DNA of 64,000 nt from Prochlorococcus marinus XMU1404 (GTDB lineage Bacteria > Cyanobacteriota > Cyanobacteriia > PCC-6307 > Cyanobiaceae), in NCBI RefSeq assembly GCF_017696175.1, contig NZ_JAAORE010000001.1, positions 1 to 64,000 on the forward strand, in the 5' to 3' direction. A model generated the notes under the pieces. That model made no database searches. It saw only the letters and a list, made by a program, of their open reading frames with translations, and was not told the DNA's origin. Below, in pieces: positions 59,003-64,000 of the stretch. The first letter of the stretch is position 1, and each line of letters begins with the position of its first letter. The translations under genes and the position numbers were made by a program.

Positions 59003-59450
59003 TGTTTAGGAGACTTCCTATTAGTAAACCAATACCAGCTGCAATAGCAATAGATAATAGTGGTTTTTTTCTTATTGGACTTTCTATTTTTGGTCTAAGT
59101 GTATTGTTAAGCTCTTCTAATAATTCTTCTAATTGACTTTCAATAGGCTCAATTTTTTCTGATATTTCCCAATTGTTTTCTCTTATTGAATCAATGATTT
59201 CAAATAGTTGGCTTTTTATTCCAATTGCTGAGGTTCCACTATGGCTAGCTATTACTTCAACTAAATCATCAATACTCCCTTTTGTGGCTTCAAGGGTTTG
59301 TTGTGCAATGTTAGGCCATTTTTCTTTTATTAAAGGTATTAAACTGTCAATTTTTTCAAGTAACCATTTTTCCAAGATAACTTCTTTTTCAGGAAGATCA
59401 GATTTATCTTCTTTTTCTTCTACTTCTTTGGGAGTATGGTAAGTCTCCAT
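58989..59450 (-). CDS. DUF883/YqjD-like helical protein with C-terminal membrane segment
   Basis: A 153-aa acidic helical protein ending in KKPLLSIAIAAGIGLLIGSLL, a glycine-rich membrane segment like that of ElaB/YqjD (DUF883) proteins, which tether ribosomes or the envelope in other bacteria. It overlaps the next gene by 14 bases; the two are a conserved-looking pair (YqjD-like then Holin-X-like), as in many proteobacterial yqj operons. Confidence 0.7.
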   Translation of the reverse strand: METYHTPKEVEEKEDKSDLPEKEVILEKWLLEKIDSLIPLIKEKWPNIAQQTLEATKGSIDDLVEVIASHSGTSAIGIKSQLFEIIDSIRENNWEISEKIEPIESQLEELLEELNNTLRPKIESPIRKKPLLSIAIAAGIGLLIGSLLNSGRK

Positions 59451-59620
59451 TATTCAAACTTATTTATTTTAAGATTAGACCCTATTTTCTTAATTTGGAA
59501 CCCTTATTTAAAGAATTGTGCGATTTATATAGAATAAAAACATATAAAAGTTTATTTACATTTTATTCATCTACTCTGTTCTGTAAGAAGGTTTTGTTAA
59601 GCTATTACTGAATTTATTAA

Positions 59621-59776
59621 ATGAGTTTAAATTTCATCATGGATATTACATTTGCATCATTAATTTTTGCATCTCGCACAATCCCTACAGATTTTGGATT
59701 AGTAGCTGCAGCTATCGCTGGAGCTGGAAGTTTGCTATTTATTGCTTTAAGATTTGTTCCTGATGCAAGTAATTAA
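59621..59776 (+). CDS. Micro membrane protein (45-51 aa)
   Basis: ORF of 51 codons from ATG 59621, or 45 from the in-frame ATG 59639 (MDITFASLIFASRTIPTDFG). One transmembrane helix follows (LVAAAIAGAGSLLFIALRFV) and the tail is PDASN. Size and layout recall low-mass photosystem or NDH subunits, but I could not match it to psb, psa, pet or ndh members I know. It stands alone between divergent neighbours. Confidence 0.6.
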   Translation: MSLNFIMDITFASLIFASRTIPTDFGLVAAAIAGAGSLLFIALRFVPDASN

Positions 59777-59858
59777 ATAACAGGAAACATCTCTTAGAAA
59801 ATAAATCTTTACTCAACTTTGTTTTGAAAATAGATTCGATTTATTTATCAACTAGATA

Positions 59859-60221
59859 ATGAATAAATGGGTTTTGCTTGAACATAAAGTTTATTCTGCT
59901 GAAGCTTTAGATATTCATTATGATTTTCTTGTTGAAAATGGGATAGATTGTTTAACTTGGAAATTTTTAAAACTACCTTTATTAAATCAAGCTTCTATAG
60001 AAATTTCTAAGCAGCCAAATCATAGACTTTTATGGCTGTCCAGGATAGAACATGAACTTTCTGATAATAGAGGGTTTGTAAAAAGAATTGATCATGGAAT
60101 ATTTAAAAATGTTTCTGATAAATTGGACTCTGAATATTATCGATTCATTTTGGATGGTGAACTTCTTTCTGGTTTGTTTGAAATTTCGGGTAATTCTTGT
60201 AGATTGAGCAAAAATTATTAA
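59859..60221 (+). CDS. Protein resembling the LigD 3'-phosphoesterase domain
   Basis: A 120-aa protein with no assigned function. HYDFLVENGIDCLTWKF (His20, Asp22) resembles the HYDFRLE...SWA motif of the phosphoesterase domain of bacterial NHEJ ligase LigD, RIEHEL (His65) its EDHPL, and RFILDGELLSGLFEI its FxLxGxKLxGxF end. The family arginine after HYDF is replaced by Leu24, so activity is doubtful. No ligase or Ku gene is adjacent. smc follows 76 bases on. Confidence 0.55.
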   Translation: MNKWVLLEHKVYSAEALDIHYDFLVENGIDCLTWKFLKLPLLNQASIEISKQPNHRLLWLSRIEHELSDNRGFVKRIDHGIFKNVSDKLDSEYYRFILDGELLSGLFEISGNSCRLSKNY

Positions 60222-60297
60222 TATTCATTTATAAATAAACGTAATATTTCTATTGAGAATTTTTGCAAATTAGTTATTCTTATTTAGCTATTGAGAC

Positions 60298-63200
60298 TTG
60301 AGATTGGTACATATCAATCAGGTCGAGTTTGAAAATTTTAAATCTTTTGGGGGAAATGTAAAAATTCCTCTTGAAGAAGGTTTCACAGTGGTTACAGGCC
60401 CTAACGGTTCTGGGAAAAGTAATATTTTAGATGGAATTTTATTCTGTTTAGGTCTAGCTAATAGTAGAGGGATGAGGGCTGAAAGATTACCAGATCTAAT
60501 AAATAACTCCAAAGTTAAAGAGGGTAAGTCATCAGAAACATCTGTATCAGTAAAATTTAATATTCAAGATTGGTCTCCCAGAGAGGATCTTCCGCCTTTG
60601 GAACTAGAAGAAGATGAAATTTCCCTTAATAAAGGTCAAAAAGAATGGGTAGTTTCTAGAAAATTAAGGCTTATGCCAGGTGGTTCTTATGCTTCTACTT
60701 ATACTTCTGATGGCAAACAATGTACCTTGCAACAAATACAGAGAATATTAAGAGATATTAGTGTTGATCCTGAGGGCAGCAATGTTGTTATGCAGGGTGA
60801 TGTAACAAGAATAGTATCAATGAATAATAAGGAGAGGAGAAATCTTATTGATGAATTAGCAGGAGTCGCACTTTTTGATACAAGAATAGAACAAACTAAT
60901 GCAAAATTAAATGACGTTTTCGAAAGACAAGAAAGATGTGAAATTTTAGAAAATGAATTGCAATCTAGTAAAAATAAGCTTGAAAAAGAATGTGAAAAAG
61001 CAAAGCGATATAAAGAGTTAAAGGCAAAACTATTAAAAATAAGGGAATTAGAGAAAGTTCTTATTTTTGAAAAACAAGTTAAACATGTTGAATCTATAGA
61101 AAGAAAAGAAAGTGAAATTGAAAAAAAGAAAATTTTATTTAATAAACAAAAAGAATCTATTAGTAAAGAAATATTAGTCTTAGAAGATGCTTTGAAAATA
61201 CTTGTTGATGAGCTTAAGGAGAAAGGCGAGGATAAATTGATTAAAGTGAATTCTGATATTGGAAGTATTAATTCTAGCTTGAGAGAACTTGATAGGATAT
61301 CAAGTCTGAATAAAGAAGAAGGTATTAAATTACAAAAGCAGAGAGATGAAATTGCAATTTCTAAAAGAAATATTGAGTCAGAAAAGATGAGAAAAGAAAA
61401 TTTCGATGATAATTTTTTAAATCAATTGAACTTGCAAATTGATGATCTCACTTCAAAACACAAACTATCCAGAAAAAAACTTTCTGATGCTGCTGGAGAA
61501 TCTGGAGAATTCTCAAAACAAAGTATCAAATTAAATACTGAGCTTGAAAGTATAAAAAATCAAATTAATCCTTTGGAAATAAAAAAAAGGAAAATTGAAG
61601 AAGAAACTATCCAAAATAATATACAAAAAGATGAGATATTGTCACAGATCGAATGCTTAGACTTAGAAAAGCAGAAACTTTTGCAGGGAAATCAAAGTAA
61701 AAAAGAGACATCCGATACACAGAATAAAAACTTGGCAAGTAACAGCGCAGAAATTAATTCTTTAGAAAATGAAATCGATTTATTAATTAAAACTAAATCA
61801 AGGCTAAATAACGAGCAATTAAGGCTTGAAAAGGATTTATCTAGATTGGAAAGCAGGAAGGAAGCTTTAAACGAATCTAGAGGTTCATATGCCCTCAGAA
61901 TTCTCTTAGAGGCAGGGTTAGAGGGTATACATGGTTATGTAGCTCAACTTGGAGAGGTCAGTGAGAAAAATAGATATGCATTAGAAATTGCTGCTGGAAA
62001 TAGGTTAGGACAAATTGTTGTTGATAATGATCATATTGCTGCTAAAGCAATAGAAATTCTTAAAAAGAAGAAAGCGGGAAGATTAACTTTTTTACCTTTA
62101 AATAGAATTAAAAGTCAAAAAAAGAATTATGCAATTTCAAGATTTGAAAATAACAGGGAGAATGGATTTATTGATAAAGCTATTAATCTAATTACTTTTG
62201 ATGAAGTCTATTCAGATGTTTTTCGATATGTTTTTGGAGATACTTTGGTTTTTTCAGACTTATCCTCAGCTAGGTTATCTACACAAAAAAATAGGTTGGT
62301 CACCTTAAGTGGTGAATTACTAGAAGCAAGTGGTGCTATTACAGGAGGTAGCAAGTTAAATAAAGATTTGGCTTATAGGTTTGGAATTAATAATGATATT
62401 GATGATTCTAGTCCTCTAAAAGAAAGATTATTAATTATCGAAGAAGCTTTAAAAGAGTCAAATAATGATTTGATAATAAAAAATAATAGACTTAGTAAAT
62501 TAAATTCTAACCGCAGTCAAATTATTGAGGATTGTGCCTCATTTAATAAAGAAATTGAAGTAAATCAAGATTCCCTTAAAGTTGTCTCGCAAAGAATTGA
62601 GGATTGTAAATCGAGATTAAATAAACTTGATACTGCTAATAATTTATTAGTTAACGAGTTAGATCATTTAAAAAATGAATTGAAGCCTTATCACGATAAG
62701 TTTAATCAACTACAAACCATTCAAAAGGCAAATTATGAAAAAAATCAAAAATCATCATTAATAGCTTTTAATGACGATTTTAATAATCTTGATAAAAAAC
62801 TTGAATTACTTATTAAGGAGAGAAATACATTACTAGATAAAAAGAATCAATTTGCTTTAGATAAAGAGCGTATCAATAATTCATTAAAAATTACTTTACT
62901 ACAAGAAAAAAACTTGCAGGAATCTATTAAACAACTCGCAATTGCTCATAGTGAATGGATAGAAAAAAGAGATGAATTTAAAAAAGAGCTTTTAGATCTC
63001 GATAATCAAAAAAATTCTCTAGAAAGGGATTTAGGTTTATTGAGAAGGAAAAGAGATGAATTAAACTCTTCAATTTCAAATAAAAGGCAAGAATATAATA
63101 ACTATCTGTTGAAGCTTGAATATCTTGAAAGGGATATGCATTCTCTTAAAGAAGAGATGAGGAGCGAGAAAATAAAATTAGAAAATTATAAAAAAGATCT

Positions 63201-63888
63201 ACCTAATCCTTCGCCGCATTTTGGAGAATATGAAGGAAAAACTCTTGATTTTTTGCAATCAGAAATCTCGATCATAAATGGAAAACTACAAAGCTTAGAA
63301 CCTGTGAATATGTTGGCTCTTGATGAATTAGAAGAATTAATTGAGAGATTAAATGGTTTGCGAGAAAAATTGGAAATTTTATCTAATGAAAGATCTGAAT
63401 TATTGCTGAGAATAGAAACTGTATCGACGATGCGTCAAGAGGCTTTTATGCAAGCATTTAAAGAAGTTGATAAACACTTTAGAGAAATTTTTGCCAATTT
63501 ATCTGACGGAGATGGTTTTCTTCAACTTGAAAATCCTAATTCTCCTTTAGAAGGAGGATTAACTTTAGTGGCTCATCCTAAGGGAAAAAATGTCAGAAGA
63601 TTAGCCTCTATGTCAGGTGGTGAAAAATCATTAACTGCTTTAAGTTTTTTATTTGCTTTGCAGAAGTATAAACCTTCACCTTTTTATGCATTAGATGAGG
63701 TTGATAGTTTCTTAGATGGCATAAATGTTGAAAGGTTGTCAAAATTAATATCTAATCAGTCATCAAATGCTCAATTTATAGTCGTAAGTCATAGAAGGCC
63801 TATGATTAGTGCGTCTGAACGCACAATTGGTGTTGCGCAAGCAAGAGGTGCTAATACTCAAGTTCTTGGGTTACCAAATGCTGCATAA
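60298..63888 (+). CDS. smc: Chromosome segregation protein SMC
   Basis: Condensin ATPase, 1196 aa with a TTG start (a second TTG at 60304 gives MVHINQVEFENFKSFG and is equally likely). Walker A is VTGPNGSGKSNILDGILFCL near residue 33. Two long coiled coils flank a hinge at about 530-665 (GIHGYVAQLGEVSEKNRYAL). The ABC signature MSGGEKSLTALSFLFALQ and Walker B FYALDEVDSFLDG lie near 1110-1145. It loads and compacts DNA near the origin. scpA and scpB are not in the window. Confidence 0.96.
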   Translation: MRLVHINQVEFENFKSFGGNVKIPLEEGFTVVTGPNGSGKSNILDGILFCLGLANSRGMRAERLPDLINNSKVKEGKSSETSVSVKFNIQDWSPREDLPPLELEEDEISLNKGQKEWVVSRKLRLMPGGSYASTYTSDGKQCTLQQIQRILRDISVDPEGSNVVMQGDVTRIVSMNNKERRNLIDELAGVALFDTRIEQTNAKLNDVFERQERCEILENELQSSKNKLEKECEKAKRYKELKAKLLKIRELEKVLIFEKQVKHVESIERKESEIEKKKILFNKQKESISKEILVLEDALKILVDELKEKGEDKLIKVNSDIGSINSSLRELDRISSLNKEEGIKLQKQRDEIAISKRNIESEKMRKENFDDNFLNQLNLQIDDLTSKHKLSRKKLSDAAGESGEFSKQSIKLNTELESIKNQINPLEIKKRKIEEETIQNNIQKDEILSQIECLDLEKQKLLQGNQSKKETSDTQNKNLASNSAEINSLENEIDLLIKTKSRLNNEQLRLEKDLSRLESRKEALNESRGSYALRILLEAGLEGIHGYVAQLGEVSEKNRYALEIAAGNRLGQIVVDNDHIAAKAIEILKKKKAGRLTFLPLNRIKSQKKNYAISRFENNRENGFIDKAINLITFDEVYSDVFRYVFGDTLVFSDLSSARLSTQKNRLVTLSGELLEASGAITGGSKLNKDLAYRFGINNDIDDSSPLKERLLIIEEALKESNNDLIIKNNRLSKLNSNRSQIIEDCASFNKEIEVNQDSLKVVSQRIEDCKSRLNKLDTANNLLVNELDHLKNELKPYHDKFNQLQTIQKANYEKNQKSSLIAFNDDFNNLDKKLELLIKERNTLLDKKNQFALDKERINNSLKITLLQEKNLQESIKQLAIAHSEWIEKRDEFKKELLDLDNQKNSLERDLGLLRRKRDELNSSISNKRQEYNNYLLKLEYLERDMHSLKEEMRSEKIKLENYKKDLPNPSPHFGEYEGKTLDFLQSEISIINGKLQSLEPVNMLALDELEELIERLNGLREKLEILSNERSELLLRIETVSTMRQEAFMQAFKEVDKHFREIFANLSDGDGFLQLENPNSPLEGGLTLVAHPKGKNVRRLASMSGGEKSLTALSFLFALQKYKPSPFYALDEVDSFLDGINVERLSKLISNQSSNAQFIVVSHRRPMISASERTIGVAQARGANTQVLGLPNAA

Positions 63889-63933
63889 ACACACTTTTTT
63901 AAATTTATACGTCAGAATGATAAAAAGCTATTT

Positions 63934-64000
63934 ATGAGTTTGTCTAACACATCTGCTAATAAGAATAGCCCTAACTCGGTTCCTAGTGAACGTTTATGGT
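63934..64000 (+). CDS. Start of a further CDS (truncated by window edge)
   Basis: The ATG at 63934 opens a frame reading MSLSNTSANKNSPNSVPSER, Ser/Asn-rich, that runs off the window edge. The start is plausible because it follows smc by 45 bases on the same strand. No function can be assigned from this fragment. Confidence 0.5.
   Translation, partial: MSLSNTSANKNSPNSVPSERLW

Overview
The window looks like the chromosome start of a high-light-adapted Prochlorococcus or a very close picocyanobacterium. The DNA is strongly AT-rich and the genes are tightly packed. There is a Calvin-cycle type GAPDH, a Flv1/Flv3 flavodiiron pair, a TLP40/CYP38-like lumenal cyclophilin, and a circularly permuted two-piece tmRNA whose tag reads ANKIVSFSRQTAPVAA. 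The order dnaN - PRC-barrel gene - purL - purF - parC is, from memory, the order at coordinate 1 of published Prochlorococcus genomes, and two DnaA-box-like sites lie at the left edge. The strain cannot be named from sequence alone.

Layout. 0-10 kb: replication clamp, purine synthesis (purL, purF), a type IIA topoisomerase A subunit, a TPR protein and queG. 10-16 kb: a plus-strand run of DUF502, nusB, ftsY, a PP2C-type phosphatase and argH. 16-21 kb: glycine-rich RNA-binding protein, dusA, msrB with a probable Tat leader, then grpE-dnaJ-tusA-like-rsgA. 21-24 kb: ybaB, murB, murC on the minus strand. 24-30 kb: gap2, thiL, the cyclophilin, efp-accB, pdxA and an epimerase-like gene. 30-34 kb: small proteins, an HNH nuclease, a half-length AbrB-type membrane protein, an aminotransferase and cbiD. 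34.8-39 kb: guaA followed by an accessory-looking stretch with a second copy of the guaA 3' end, short direct repeats, small orphan proteins and a Cas4/RecB-like nuclease. 39-57 kb: PBP2, an FMN reductase-like gene, flv1/flv3, alaS, speA, ndk, thiO-like, gatB, coaE, argJ, an orphan ParA with an overlapping membrane protein, and an aldo/keto reductase. 57-64 kb: ssrA, an RNA methyltransferase, two membrane-associated proteins, a micro-membrane protein, a LigD phosphoesterase-like protein, smc and the start of one more gene.

Most of the window is core housekeeping. The part most unlike that is guaA to about 38.8 kb. There the last six codons and stop of guaA recur 929 bp downstream with only third-position changes, the footprint expected of an element integrated at the guaA 3' end. 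No integrase is visible, so it would be a relic or a mobilised passenger. No tRNA, rRNA, IS element or CRISPR array was seen, and no gene-free stretch exceeds about 300 bases.
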